Assembly (NCBI RefSeq): GCF_014207935.1
Contig: NZ_JACHLL010000002.1
Location: 491,865 to 555,864, forward strand
Length of the DNA: 64,000 nt
DNA from: Pseudomonas fluvialis
GTDB taxonomy: Bacteria > Pseudomonadota > Gammaproteobacteria > Pseudomonadales > Pseudomonadaceae
Direction of reading: 5' to 3'
This document shows positions 55,526 through 64,000 of the stretch, piece after piece. Within the stretch, counting starts at the first letter, position 1. The number at the start of each line of letters is the position of its first letter. A program made the position numbers and the translations under genes. The notes below the pieces were generated by a model, which was not told the origin of the DNA, made no database searches, and worked only from the letters and a program-made list of their open reading frames with translations.

Positions 55526-56422
55526 TCAACCGCGGGGATGATGCTGCGCGTGTAGCGCCTGCAGACGCGCCTTGGCCACGTGGGTATAGATTTGCGTGGT
55601 CGAGAGGTCGCTATGCCCCAGCAGCATCTGCACCACGCGAAGATCGGCACCATGATTGAGCAGATGAGTGGCAAAGGCATGGCGCAAGGTATGTGGCGAC
55701 AGGGGGGCCTGGATCATCGCCGCGCGTGCATGCAGCTTGATACGGTGCCAGAAGGTCTGCCGGGTCATCTGCTCACCCCGCAGACTGGGAAACAGCACAG
55801 CGCTGGGCGCCCCCTTTAGCAGCAAGGGTCGCGCTTCTTGCAGATAGCGCTCCAGCCACAACAGCGCCTCCTCGCCCAACGGCACCAGACGCTCCTTGCT
55901 GCCCTTGCCGAAGACCCTCAGCACGCCCTGGCGCGGATTGAGCTGTTCGAGGGTCAGCGACACCAGCTCGGTAACACGCAAGCCGCAGGCATACAACACC
56001 TCGAGCATGCAGCGATCGCGCAAGCCCAGCGGCTCGGCAATGTCAGGCGCCGACAACAGCGCTTCGACATCAGCCTCGGACAACGACTTAGGCAAGGGTC
56101 GACCGACCTTTGGCATCGCCACCTGCAAGGTCGGATCTTCAACAATCCGCCCCTGCCGCAGCAGATAGCGATAAAAACCACGCAGTGCCGAAAGGAAACG
56201 AGCTGTGGAACGCGCCTGGTAACCTGCCTGCAGGCGCCACGAAAGGTGATCAAGCAACACATCGCGCCCCGCCTGAGCGAGATCGATGCCTTGCTCATGC
56301 AGCCAGCCATGCAACTGCTCAAGATCGCTGCGGTAAGCGTTCCGACTGTGTACCGACAAGCCCTTTTCCAGCCACAGGCTGTCGAGGTACTCATCGATCA
56401 GGGGGTGTTCGCAGGCACTCAT
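55526..56422 (-). CDS. xerD: Site-specific tyrosine recombinase XerD
   Basis: 298 residues. N-terminal SAM-like core-binding domain (about 1-100) and catalytic domain with Arg in LYACGLRVTELVSL, Lys in GKGSKERLVP, HTLRHAFATHLLNHGADL (His-x2-Arg), LGHSDLSTTQIYTHV (His and nucleophile Tyr). It resolves chromosome dimers at dif with XerC. Placed upstream of dsbC as in other Pseudomonas. Confidence 0.96.
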   Translation of the reverse strand: MSACEHPLIDEYLDSLWLEKGLSVHSRNAYRSDLEQLHGWLHEQGIDLAQAGRDVLLDHLSWRLQAGYQARSTARFLSALRGFYRYLLRQGRIVEDPTLQVAMPKVGRPLPKSLSEADVEALLSAPDIAEPLGLRDRCMLEVLYACGLRVTELVSLTLEQLNPRQGVLRVFGKGSKERLVPLGEEALLWLERYLQEARPLLLKGAPSAVLFPSLRGEQMTRQTFWHRIKLHARAAMIQAPLSPHTLRHAFATHLLNHGADLRVVQMLLGHSDLSTTQIYTHVAKARLQALHAQHHPRG

Positions 56423-56666
56423 GGCAACTCTTCAGCTGAACCGATTGCGCAAAGTTTTCCACAGCCACGCCCACCGCCACCAGCGATTATCCTCGGCATC
56501 GTCGGCACCAGCCGACACACCCAGTCCAACGACGTTACCGCCAGTCATGCACATCGCGAATAAACGTGACAGTCGCGACTGACCACCTATCCTAGGTTGG
56601 GTGACACTTCTCGCCGATACAGCCATGATTTCACTCTGCCACCATCCAGCCTGCGGTCAATTGATC

Positions 56667-57344
56667 ATGTCCAATCAGCAGCACTCGCGCCTCGGTCAGA
56701 TTCTGATCAACAAGAACCTGATCACCTCCAAGCAACTGGATGCCGCCATCCAGCTGCAGCTGACCAGCAAGAAGCGCCTCGGTGAAATCCTTATCGAGCA
56801 AGGACTGGTCACCGAGAAACAGCTGCACAAAGCCCTGCGCAAACAGACCAACCTGCGCCTGGTCACCACGCTGGTGGCCGCCATGATGATGCCTTTCCAG
56901 CCACTACTGGCCAGCCAGCGCTCCGACGTCGATATTGTCGCCAGCCAGCGCATCGACAGCCTGGGCATGCAGCCGCTGTCGGAGCTGGAAATGGGTGATG
57001 TGCATGCCCAGGGCCTGGACGACACCCTGCAGCAACTGGTGCTGACCGCCAAGGATGGAGACGGCCTGGGCACCATGCAGAAACTGGCCAAGCTGGTGAT
57101 ACCGGTACTCGACAATCTCGAGTCAGAGTACAGCGCCCACGATGTGGTCTATGACCCCAAACAGATGACCTCGACCATCAACCCCGACGGCTCGATCAAT
57201 GTGCGCCTGCCCAGCTCCATCGGCGAGATGCGCTTCGACAATATCCGCGTCGCCGGAGCACCGACCACCCAGAGCTTCGGCAGCTTGAGCATCCAGGACA
57301 TCGACCTATCCCAGGCCTCGCTGACCATCAAGGTTCGTCCCTGA
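56667..57344 (+). CDS. Membrane-anchored MshEN-domain protein, putative c-di-GMP receptor
   Basis: 225 residues, no ATPase. Residues 8-31 and 37-60 are two copies of the 24-residue MshEN motif (RLGQILINKNLITSKQ... and RLGEILIEQGLVTEKQ..., each Arg-Leu-Gly at 1-3, Leu at 17 and Gln at 24), separated by exactly 5 residues, as in V. cholerae MshE. A hydrophobic stretch (65-82) follows, then a 140-residue domain that should be outside the inner membrane; PLSELEMGDVHAQGL (about 97-111) resembles a short motif seen in exported FilA/DUF6160-type proteins. The start at 56667 keeps the motif close to the N-terminus; ATG 56625 is possible. Divergent from xerD; closed by a terminator. Binding is inferred. 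Confidence 0.75.
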   Translation: MSNQQHSRLGQILINKNLITSKQLDAAIQLQLTSKKRLGEILIEQGLVTEKQLHKALRKQTNLRLVTTLVAAMMMPFQPLLASQRSDVDIVASQRIDSLGMQPLSELEMGDVHAQGLDDTLQQLVLTAKDGDGLGTMQKLAKLVIPVLDNLESEYSAHDVVYDPKQMTSTINPDGSINVRLPSSIGEMRFDNIRVAGAPTTQSFGSLSIQDIDLSQASLTIKVRP

Positions 57345-57360
57345 AAAGCATCACCCCATG

Positions 57361-57384
57361 AAAAGGCGCCCGCAGGCGCCTTTT
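57361..57384. terminator. Bidirectional terminator
   Basis: Stem AAAAGGCGCC/GGCGCCTTTT with a CGCA loop, between the convergent MshEN and thioesterase genes. Confidence 0.85.
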
Positions 57385-57391
57385 CTCTGTC

Positions 57392-57826
57392 TTAAACACT
57401 GACCCCGGAATCCTCCAATGGATAGCCAGGCAGCACAGGAACCGGCTTGTTGTCGTCACCAATGGCGACAAAACTGAACACCCCGCTGATCGCTTTCTCC
57501 CGCCCATCCTGGGACATGCTTTCGACAAACACCTCGACCTCGACCTTGAGACTGGTACGCCCGACCTTGATCACCCGGCCCACCAGTTCGACGATGGAGC
57601 CTGCGGCTATCGCATGCTTGAAGTCGATACGATCGCTGGACACGGTCACCAGCGGCAAACGGCAGAAGCGTGTCGCCGCGATGAACGACACCTCGTCCAT
57701 CCAGGCCAGCGCCGTACCGCCGAACAAGGTGTTGTGGTGATTGGTAGTGAACGGGAACACAGTCTTGGTCACGCGACTTTCCGACAGCGCCGTGCGCCGC
57801 TGGATTTCCAGCTCTCTTGGGGTCAT
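57392..57826 (-). CDS. Acyl-CoA thioesterase (YciA-like hotdog)
   Basis: 144 residues, hotdog fold. NHHNTLFGGTALAWMDEVSFIAA (about 30-52) carries the catalytic Asp of YciA/BACH thioesterases; SSDRIDFKHAIAAGSIVELV follows. It cleaves acyl-CoA to free acid and CoA in the cytosol. The ATG at 57826 has AGGT upstream. It lies on the same strand after rplS, but the rplS terminator is upstream of this gene's start side only on that strand, so it is probably separately expressed. Confidence 0.88.
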   Translation of the reverse strand: MTPRELEIQRRTALSESRVTKTVFPFTTNHHNTLFGGTALAWMDEVSFIAATRFCRLPLVTVSSDRIDFKHAIAAGSIVELVGRVIKVGRTSLKVEVEVFVESMSQDGREKAISGVFSFVAIGDDNKPVPVLPGYPLEDSGVSV

Positions 57827-57929
57827 GCCATTACTACCTGAAATGACTGCAGCCACAACGAGCGCGCCGCCTTGCTTGCTGCGGCTCGCCAATAGCGAAT
57901 CGGTTCAAATGCGGAATTGATACAGACAT

Positions 57930-57958
57930 AAAAAAAGCAGCCCGCAGGCTGCTTTTTT
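57930..57958 (-). terminator. Terminator of the rpsP-rimM-trmD-rplS operon
   Basis: Stem AAAAAAGCAGCC/GGCTGCTTTTTT with a 4-base loop, T run on both strands, 16 bp after the rplS stop. Confidence 0.9.
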
Positions 57959-57973
57959 CGACAGGGAAGCGGA

Positions 57974-58324
57974 TTAAACCAGCTTCTCCTTGATGCGGGC
58001 GGCCTTGCCGGACAGCTCGCGGAGGTAGTACAGCTTGGCCTTGCGCACGTCACCGCGGCGCTTGACGCTCAGGCTGTCAACCAGCGGCGAGTAGGTCTGG
58101 AAGGTACGCTCAACGCCAACACCGTTGGAGATCTTGCGCACAGTGAAGGCACTGTTCAGACCACGGTTGCGCTTGGCAATTACCACGCCTTCAAAGGCCT
58201 GCAGACGCGAACGGTCGCCTTCCTTCACTTTAACCTGGACGATTACGGTGTCGCCTGGGGCGAAAGCCGGAATCTCTTTGTTCATCTGTTCAGCTTCGAG
58301 CTGCTGAATGATCTTGTTGGTCAT
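57974..58324 (-). CDS. rplS: 50S ribosomal protein L19
   Basis: 116 residues, full length. [25 protein letters not shown] at the N-terminus (residues 3-27, split motif) and [39 protein letters not shown] (within 74-113) are diagnostic. Sits at the 30S-50S interface. Last gene of the operon rpsP-rimM-trmD-rplS. Confidence 0.98.
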   Translation of the reverse strand: MTNKIIQQLEAEQMNKEIPAFAPGDTVIVQVKVKEGDRSRLQAFEGVVIAKRNRGLNSAFTVRKISNGVGVERTFQTYSPLVDSLSVKRRGDVRKAKLYYLRELSGKAARIKEKLV

Positions 58325-58365
58325 GCTGTGCTCCTAAGACAAACCAGCGGTTTGCCATCGATACG

Positions 58366-59109
58366 TTAACTATCGTTCCGCTGACGGAGATATTCCGCCA
58401 GCAGCTTTGTCTCTTCTCCAGAAAGCGAGCGGCAATCCAGAAGATCAGCACGGCGTTCCTGAGTCCGACCAAGGGACTGCATCAGGCGCCAGCGCCGGAT
58501 GTGTTCGTGATTGCCACTCAGCAGCACATCAGGAACACGCTTGCCTTCATACACCTCAGGTCGGGTGTAGTGCGGGCAATCGAGCAGGCCATCGGTAAAC
58601 GAGTCCTCCTCGGCGGAGTCCGCGTGGCCCAATGCACCGGGCAGCAAACGCGTTACCGCATCGATCAGCACCATGGCCGGCAGCTCACCGCCGGACAGGA
58701 CGTAATCGCCAATCGACCATTCCTCATCAACATGCGTTTCAATGAAACGCTCATCAATGCCTTCGTAGCGCCCAGCGATCAGGATCAGCGACTGTTCCTG
58801 CACCAGTTCCCGCACGGACGCCTGCTTCAGCGTTTGCCCCTGCGGCGACAGGTAGATCACCTTGGCGCCCTCACCGGCAACCTGCCTGGCCGCAGCCAGC
58901 GCACGTTCCAGCGGTTGAATCTTCATCACCATGCCGGGGCCGCCACCGAAGGGGCGATCGTCCACCGTCTGGTGACGGTCATCGGTGAAATCCCGCGGAT
59001 TCCAGCAGCGCAGCTCAAGGAGCCCCTGCTTCACCGCACGACTGGTAATCCCGTACTCGCTGATGGCAGCGAACATTTCCGGGAAAATGCTGATGACTGA
59101 AACATGCAT
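58366..59109 (-). CDS. trmD: tRNA (guanine-N1)-methyltransferase TrmD
   Basis: 247 residues. SPOUT-fold methyltransferase making m1G37 from SAM, preventing frameshifts. Knot motifs: [13 protein letters not shown] (about 50-62), [39 protein letters not shown] (about 127-146). The ATG at 59109 gives the usual N-terminus ([11 protein letters not shown]); it starts 5 bp after rimM ends, so coupled translation is likely. Confidence 0.97.
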   Translation of the reverse strand: MHVSVISIFPEMFAAISEYGITSRAVKQGLLELRCWNPRDFTDDRHQTVDDRPFGGGPGMVMKIQPLERALAAARQVAGEGAKVIYLSPQGQTLKQASVRELVQEQSLILIAGRYEGIDERFIETHVDEEWSIGDYVLSGGELPAMVLIDAVTRLLPGALGHADSAEEDSFTDGLLDCPHYTRPEVYEGKRVPDVLLSGNHEHIRRWRLMQSLGRTQERRADLLDCRSLSGEETKLLAEYLRQRNDS

Positions 59110-59114
59110 ATGCT

Positions 59115-59651
59115 TCAGAAGTCCGCATCCCAATCGACCCGCATCTCGCCAGCGGCCAGATCAATCGACAACACGCATTGCTCGATATAGGGCAACAGGC
59201 GTTCACGATCATCCAGACTGCCGATACACGGCTTGACCACCATGACATCGTTGGCACCGGTTTCCAGCAGATGGTCGATCTTGCCGAGCAATTGCCCCTG
59301 CTGATCAATGACCTTCAAGCCTTCCAGCTGATACCAGTAGTACTCGCCCTGATCCAGCGTCGGCAGCAAGCTGCGCAACACACAGATCTCATAGCCGGCG
59401 TAGGTACGGGCCACTTCGCGATCGTCGAGGCCCTTGAGCTTGGCGGTGAGCACTTTGCCATGCAAACGCCCACTGACAACCTCAACCTGCTTGCTCTCAC
59501 CGTCACGCCGAAGCGTCCAGCGGCGGTAGTCCAGCAGGTTATCAAGCGGTTCCGTGAAGGAATAAACCTTCACCTCGCCCTTGATGCCGAACACCGAAAC
59601 GATCTTGCCAAGAACGACGAGGTCCTCGGCGGGTGTCGGCGACTGCTGCAT
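59115..59651 (-). CDS. rimM: 16S rRNA processing protein RimM
   Basis: 178 residues. N-terminal domain with [22 protein letters not shown] (about 12-33) and C-terminal PRC-barrel ([14 protein letters not shown] ... GANDVMVVK ... [13 protein letters not shown]). It binds S19 and helps 30S head maturation. Starts 3 bp downstream of rpsP. Confidence 0.97.
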   Translation of the reverse strand: MQQSPTPAEDLVVLGKIVSVFGIKGEVKVYSFTEPLDNLLDYRRWTLRRDGESKQVEVVSGRLHGKVLTAKLKGLDDREVARTYAGYEICVLRSLLPTLDQGEYYWYQLEGLKVIDQQGQLLGKIDHLLETGANDVMVVKPCIGSLDDRERLLPYIEQCVLSIDLAAGEMRVDWDADF

Positions 59652-59654
59652 GGA

Positions 59655-59900
59655 TTAGGCCTTGGCCGCTTCCTTGAGCAGTTGGGCAACGCGCTCGGAC
59701 GGCTGGGCGCCCTGGCTCAGCCAGTAGCTGACGCGCTCTTGATTCACGGACAGCTTGACTTCAGCACCCGAAGCAACCGGGTTGAAGAAACCCACGCGCT
59801 CATTGAAGCGACCGTCGCGCGCATTGCGGCTGTTGGTCACGGTCAGGTGGTAGAAGGGGCGCTTTTTGGAGCCGCCACGAGCAAGACGGATGGTTACCAT
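59655..59900 (-). CDS. rpsP: 30S ribosomal protein S16
   Basis: 81 residues. Begins [20 protein letters not shown] and contains [14 protein letters not shown], the S16 signature. First gene of the operon, driven by the promoter at 59973-60000. Confidence 0.98.
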   Translation of the reverse strand: MVTIRLARGGSKKRPFYHLTVTNSRNARDGRFNERVGFFNPVASGAEVKLSVNQERVSYWLSQGAQPSERVAQLLKEAAKA

Positions 59901-59972
59901 TGAACTTCGTTCCTGTAGTCGGTGCTTGCAAAATGAATATGCACGCTGGGCGCATGGCCCGAAAGGCCGCAT

Positions 59973-60000
59973 ATTCTAAGGATTATCCGGGCAATTGCAA
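59973..60000 (-). promoter_or_regulatory. Promoter of the rpsP operon
   Basis: On the minus strand, -35 TTGCAA (59995-60000) and -10 TAGAAT (59973-59978) with 16 bases between, in a locally AT-rich stretch. The leader also holds a small GCGGCC/GGCC-type hairpin before the rpsP start. Confidence 0.55.
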
Positions 60001-60061
60001 ATCTCTTTTTCCCACCGCTTATCGGCACCACCCCGGATATGCGCGGTGCCGGCGCTGGCAA

Positions 60062-61438
60062 TCAGAGTTTGGGCATCCCCCCGCCCGGCAGCATGCCGCC
60101 CATGCCCCGCATGAGCTTGGCCATACCGCCTTTGGAGGTGAACTTCTTCATCATCTTCTGCATCTGCTTGTGCTGTTTGATCAGCCGGCCGATGTCCTGC
60201 ACCTGGGTACCTGAGCCCATGGCGATGCGGCGCTTGCGCGAACCACTGATGATGTCGGGATCACGCCGCTCGGCCGGCGTCATCGAATTGATGATGGCTT
60301 CCATCTGCTTGAACTGCTTCTCGGCGGCACTCTGCGCACCACCCATCTGCGCCAGGTTGACCCCACCGATCGATGGCAACTTGTCCATCAGACCACCGAG
60401 ACCACCCATGTTTTTCATCTGCTGCAGCTGATCACGGAAGTCTTCCAGATCGAAGCCTTTACCCTTCTTGATCTTTTTGGCCAGTTTTTCGGCCTTCTCG
60501 CGATCCAGGGTCTGCTCGGCTTGCTCGATCAGACTGAGCACATCGCCCATGCCGAGGATGCGCGAAGCCACGCGGTCCGGATGGAACGGATCCAGCGCTT
60601 CGGTCTTCTCGCCCATGCCGAGGAACTTGATCGGCTTGCCGGTGATGGCGCGCACGGAAAGCGCCGCACCACCACGGGCATCACCGTCGACCTTGGTCAG
60701 CACCACGCCGGTCAGCGGCAGCGCATCATTGAAGGCCTTGGCCGTATTGGCGGCATCCTGACCGGTCATGGCATCGACCACGAACAGTGTTTCCACCGGT
60801 TTGACTGCCGCATGGACCAGTTTGATCTCGTCCATCATCTCGGCATCGACATGCAGCCGGCCGGCGGTGTCGACAATCACCACATCGATGAACTTGAGCT
60901 TGGCCTCACGGATCGCCGCCTCGGCAATCGCCACCGGCTTCTGCGTGACATCGGAAGGGAAGAAGGTCACGCCAATATCATTGGCCAGGGTTTCCAGCTG
61001 CTTGATGGCCGCCGGGCGGTACACGTCAGCCGAAACCACCATCACGGTCTTTTTCTTGCGTTCCTTCAGGAAGCGCGCCAGCTTGCCCGCCGTGGTGGTC
61101 TTACCCGCCCCCTGCAGACCGGCCATGAGGATCACCGCCGGCGGCGCGGCATTCAGCGCCAGGTCTTCGTTGGCCGAGCCCATCATGGCTTCCAGCTCGG
61201 CCTGGACAATCTTCACAAACGCCTGCCCCGGCGTCAGGCTCTTCGACACCTCGGTGCCGACCGCGCGTTCCTTGACCTTGTTGACGAAATCCTTGACCAC
61301 CGGCAGGGCAACGTCCGCCTCCAGCAAGGCCATGCGCACTTCGCGCAGGGTGTCCTTGATGTTGTCTTCGCTCAGCTTGGCCTTGCCGGTGACATGGCGC
61401 AGCGTCTGGGACAGGCGATCGGTTAGATTCTCGAACAT
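60062..61438 (-). CDS. ffh: Signal recognition particle protein Ffh
   Basis: 458 residues. N domain (about 1-90), G domain with GLQGAGKTTTAGKLA (about 102-116), DTAGRL, TKVDGDARGG and GKPIKFLGMGEK, then the Met-rich M domain (about 300-458; GSRKRRIAMGSGTQ and a final MLPGGGMPKL). With 4.5S RNA it guides membrane proteins to FtsY. The rpsP operon follows on the same strand with its own promoter. Confidence 0.98.
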   Translation of the reverse strand: MFENLTDRLSQTLRHVTGKAKLSEDNIKDTLREVRMALLEADVALPVVKDFVNKVKERAVGTEVSKSLTPGQAFVKIVQAELEAMMGSANEDLALNAAPPAVILMAGLQGAGKTTTAGKLARFLKERKKKTVMVVSADVYRPAAIKQLETLANDIGVTFFPSDVTQKPVAIAEAAIREAKLKFIDVVIVDTAGRLHVDAEMMDEIKLVHAAVKPVETLFVVDAMTGQDAANTAKAFNDALPLTGVVLTKVDGDARGGAALSVRAITGKPIKFLGMGEKTEALDPFHPDRVASRILGMGDVLSLIEQAEQTLDREKAEKLAKKIKKGKGFDLEDFRDQLQQMKNMGGLGGLMDKLPSIGGVNLAQMGGAQSAAEKQFKQMEAIINSMTPAERRDPDIISGSRKRRIAMGSGTQVQDIGRLIKQHKQMQKMMKKFTSKGGMAKLMRGMGGMLPGGGMPKL

Positions 61439-61579
61439 GACGATCCTTCAGGGGATGGCTTGCGGCAGACCGCGGAGTATACCCAAGAGGCGCGCCGGCC
61501 AACACCGCCCTTGGTCTTTCGTGGGCCACCCTTGTGTGCCAAACTCAGCGCCTTCAAGCGCACGTACGCCCAAGGATTT

Positions 61580-62380
61580 ATGACTGCATTGCTGCCCAGC
61601 CTGCTCGCCGCCCTCCTCTATCTGGCCGCCAGCACCCACCAGGGAATTGCCTTCAAGCGCCGCCAGACGCCCAATCAGCGCCTGCTAGGCGGACTTGGCC
61701 TGCTGGCACTGTTGGCCCAGAGCACCGCACTGCAACAGCAGCTATTGGGTGGCAACGGCCTGACCCTCGACTTTTTCAATGCCGCCAGCCTGATTGCAGC
61801 AAGCGTGATCGGCATAACCCTGCTGGCCAACCTGCGCATGCCGGTGAGCAACCTGTTCCTGCTGCTGTTTCCGCTGGGCGCCCTGACCACGCTGCTGGCA
61901 CAGTGGGCACCCACCGGCACCAGCCAACCGATCAACGAGCAAGGCGGCATCCTCGCGCACATCCTGCTGTCGATCACGGCCTATGGCCTGCTGACCCTGG
62001 CCGTATTCCAGTCGCTGCTGCTGCTGATTCAGGATCATCAGCTCAAACACAAGCACCCCTCCGGCCTGATCCGCAACTTCCCGCCGCTACAAACCATGGA
62101 AAGTCTGCTGTTCAGCTTTCTTCTGGCCGGCTGGCTGCTACTGTCGCTGTCACTGATTTCCGGCTGGATCTACGTAGACAACCTGTTTGGCCAGCATCTG
62201 GCGCACAAGACCGTCCTCTCCTGCTTTGCCTGGGTGGTGTTCGCCGTGCTGCTCTGGGGCCGCCACCAGCTTGGCTGGCGCGGTCATACCGCGATTCGCT
62301 GGACCCTGGCCGGCTTCCTGCTGTTGATGCTGGCTTACTTCGGCAGCAAGCTGGTCCGCGAATTTATCCTGCACATTTGA
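61580..62380 (+). CDS. CcsA-like cytochrome c assembly membrane protein (YpjD group)
   Basis: 266 residues, eight predicted helices. The family carries a WxWD-like haem motif; here SGWIYVDNLFGQHLAHKTVLSCFAWVVF (within about 195-222) contains the conserved HKT region and GRHQLGWRGHTAIRW follows. AAGGA lies close before the ATG at 61580 (short spacing). Divergent from ffh, as I recall in P. aeruginosa. Role in haem handling is presumed. Confidence 0.82.
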   Translation: MTALLPSLLAALLYLAASTHQGIAFKRRQTPNQRLLGGLGLLALLAQSTALQQQLLGGNGLTLDFFNAASLIAASVIGITLLANLRMPVSNLFLLLFPLGALTTLLAQWAPTGTSQPINEQGGILAHILLSITAYGLLTLAVFQSLLLLIQDHQLKHKHPSGLIRNFPPLQTMESLLFSFLLAGWLLLSLSLISGWIYVDNLFGQHLAHKTVLSCFAWVVFAVLLWGRHQLGWRGHTAIRWTLAGFLLLMLAYFGSKLVREFILHI

Positions 62381-62392
62381 GCTGAGCCCCCC

Positions 62393-63133
62393 CTAACGAC
62401 GGGCTACTACTCCCGCCCGCTCAAGCCGCTCGGCCAGCGCCTGCGCCCATACGGCATAGCCGCGAGCGGAAGGATGATAGCCATCCGCCGCCAGGTACTC
62501 GTCGGCAAACTGCAGATCCAGCGCGCAATAAGCATGCTCACGCGCCTCCGCCAACTGGCGCAGATCGCCATCGAGCAGGCGCGCCCGCGCACCCAGCACC
62601 CGCCGCAACAAGGGCGGCAATGCGGTGAAATGCTGGATAGGCGGCACGGCGGTAAAGGCCACCTGCGCTCCCTGCCGGACAAAATGCTCGGCCAGCTCAC
62701 TCAACGCCCGCTGCCAGGCACGACGCGCACTGAAGTGTGTGGTGTCGTTGACACCAAATACCAGTAACGCCAGATCAACCGCCGCCATGGCTTGCGGCAA
62801 CAGCTGCTCACAGGCCTCGATGGCGGTAATGCCATTGACGCCCAGCGCCCGCCACTGCACTGGTCGCTGCAGCTGCTGTGCCAGAGACTCGGCCAACTGA
62901 CCGCTGAGCGCCACCTGCTGCACCTCAACACCGACACCTGCCACCGTCGACTCACCCAGCAACAACAAACGCAGCGGAGCTCCACCCCACTCAGCGCCTG
63001 CCAACCCCTGCTGCGGTCCACCCGCAGGCGGCAGGCGCAAAGCATGCCGACGCGTGTGCAGCGCCTGCGGCAGCAACACCGGCAGCAGGGCGATGAACTG
63101 CAACCACCAACCCAGGCTGGCGCGCCGACTCAC
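62393..63133 (-). CDS. SGNH/GDSL-type hydrolase
   Basis: 246 residues. Block I Ser in [15 protein letters not shown] (about 55-69), Gly/Asn block in [10 protein letters not shown], block [12 protein letters not shown], and Asp-His in [14 protein letters not shown] near the end: all four SGNH blocks. An N-terminal hydrophobic stretch ([15 protein letters not shown]) may anchor it. It overlaps the purT stop by ATGA, so translation is coupled. Lipase/esterase, substrate unknown. Confidence 0.88.
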   Translation of the reverse strand: MSRRASLGWWLQFIALLPVLLPQALHTRRHALRLPPAGGPQQGLAGAEWGGAPLRLLLLGESTVAGVGVEVQQVALSGQLAESLAQQLQRPVQWRALGVNGITAIEACEQLLPQAMAAVDLALLVFGVNDTTHFSARRAWQRALSELAEHFVRQGAQVAFTAVPPIQHFTALPPLLRRVLGARARLLDGDLRQLAEAREHAYCALDLQFADEYLAADGYHPSARGYAVWAQALAERLERAGVVARR

Positions 63134-64000
63134 AACTCGATCTCAACCTCGGCAGCCGCGCGAGTCGCCTTGGCGCGCGCCGCATCGACGGTCACATCAC
63201 GCGCCAACGCCACACCCATGCGCCGCTGCCCGCTGACTTCCGGCTTGCCGAACAGGCGCAGCGCGGTATCCGGCTCGGCCAGCGCCGCCCCGAGATTGCC
63301 GAAGCTGACCTGCTGTGACTCACCGTCCACCAGGATCACCGCCGAGGCGGCAGGGCCGAGCTGGCGGATAGCTGGAATCGGTAGACCGAGAATGGCCCGT
63401 GCGTGCAGGGCGAACTCGGACAAGTCCTGGGAAATCAAGGTGACCAGACCGGTATCATGCGGACGCGGAGAAATCTCGCAGAACCACACCTGATCACCCT
63501 TGATGAACAGCTCGACACCGAACAGGCCGCGCCCGCCCAGCGCCCCTGTCACCGCCAACGCAATGCGCTCGGCCTCGGCCTGCGCCTTGGCGCTCATGGC
63601 TTGCGGCTGCCAGGACTCGTGGTAGTCGCCCTTGACTTGGCGATGACCGACCGGCGCACAGAAGGTGGTGCCGCCACTGTGGCGCACAGTGAGCAGGGCA
63701 ATTTCATAGTCAAAATCGATAAAACCTTCGACGATCACCCTCCCCTTGCCGGCACGCCCGCCCGCCTGAGCGTAATCCCAAGCCGCCTGCAGGTCGGCCA
63801 TGCTTTTCAACACCGACTGCCCCTTGCCCGAGGAACTCATGATCGGCTTGATCAGGCACGGGAAGCCCAGCGCCTGGACCGCCGCCCAGCATTCCTCGAA
63901 GGAGTCGGCGAAACGGTATGGCGACGTCGGCAGCCCCAGCTCCTCGGCGGCCAGACGACGGATACCCTCGCGATTCATGGTCAGCTGCGCGGCGCGTGCC
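63130..64000 (-). CDS. purT: Formate-dependent GAR transformylase PurT (N-terminal part outside window)
   Basis: Visible 290 C-terminal residues of an ATP-grasp enzyme that makes formyl-GAR from GAR, formate and ATP in purine synthesis. [20 protein letters not shown] opens the ATP-grasp domain; [14 protein letters not shown] (ATP loop), [40 protein letters not shown] (metal-binding Glu and Asn/His region) and the C-terminal domain follow. The frame stays open to position 64000, so the start lies beyond the window. Confidence 0.96.
   Translation of the reverse strand, partial: ARAAQLTMNREGIRRLAAEELGLPTSPYRFADSFEECWAAVQALGFPCLIKPIMSSSGKGQSVLKSMADLQAAWDYAQAGGRAGKGRVIVEGFIDFDYEIALLTVRHSGGTTFCAPVGHRQVKGDYHESWQPQAMSAKAQAEAERIALAVTGALGGRGLFGVELFIKGDQVWFCEISPRPHDTGLVTLISQDLSEFALHARAILGLPIPAIRQLGPAASAVILVDGESQQVSFGNLGAALAEPDTALRLFGKPEVSGQRRMGVALARDVTVDAARAKATRAAAEVEIEL

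Overview
The window is high-GC gammaproteobacterial chromosome, almost certainly Pseudomonas. Evidence: the protein families (QuiP-like acylase, LadS-like hybrid kinase, GlxA-type AraC regulator, many GGDEF/EAL/HDOD proteins, OprF-like TSP3-OmpA lipoproteins) and the block ffh - rpsP-rimM-trmD-rplS ... xerD-dsbC-hom-thrC, an order I recall from P. aeruginosa. Coding density is very high. No gene-free stretch exceeds about 270 bases. I see no rRNA, tRNA, CRISPR array, prophage or intact insertion sequence. The two outermost genes (a flavin monooxygenase and purT) run off the window.

Layout. 1-6.6 kb: end of a flavin monooxygenase, a SlyB-like lipoprotein, glycerate kinase, pdxH, an OmpA-like lipoprotein, then a coupled EAL phosphodiesterase/HDOD pair. 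6.6-13.2 kb: a serine beta-lactamase-fold hydrolase, a secreted GH50-like glycosidase, a second HDOD protein and dinG. 13.2-18.2 kb: small membrane proteins, two tandem OmpA/TSP3 lipoproteins, ychJ, an LEA-type lipoprotein and a His-rich SEC-C protein. 18.3-27.5 kb: QuiP-like acylase, membrane diguanylate cyclase, S1/P1-type secreted hydrolase, solute-binding protein, enoyl-reductase-like MDR protein, DEAD-box helicase and a CigR-like protein. 27.6-34.1 kb: an orphan GspE/PilB ATPase, a 252-bp inverted-repeat element, rarD, azoR, a LysR regulator with an alpha/beta hydrolase, and ppiA with a sharp drop in GC inside the gene. 34.2-43.1 kb: LadS-like hybrid kinase, yheU/ynfA, an SDR, a GGDEF-EAL protein and the acetate-permease operon yjcH-actP with two upstream dyads. 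43.3-51.8 kb: GH17 membrane protein, yejK, PPK2-like kinase coupled to a DUF4344 metallopeptidase, GST, GIY-YIG protein and a GlxA-like regulator. 51.8-64 kb (mostly minus strand): thrC-hom, dsbC-xerD, a membrane-anchored MshEN protein, a thioesterase, the rpsP operon, ffh, a CcsA-like protein, a GDSL hydrolase and purT.

The recurring theme is cyclic di-GMP and surface signalling. One diguanylate cyclase, one EAL protein with a dead GGDEF domain, one GGDEF-EAL protein, two proteins with MshEN-type c-di-GMP-binding motifs and a LadS-like kinase all lie within 53 kb, though not in one operon. The least described item is the 225-residue protein at 56667-57344. It joins a canonical two-motif MshEN domain to a single membrane segment and an uncharacterised exported domain, with no ATPase. 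It would be a minimal trans-membrane c-di-GMP receptor.
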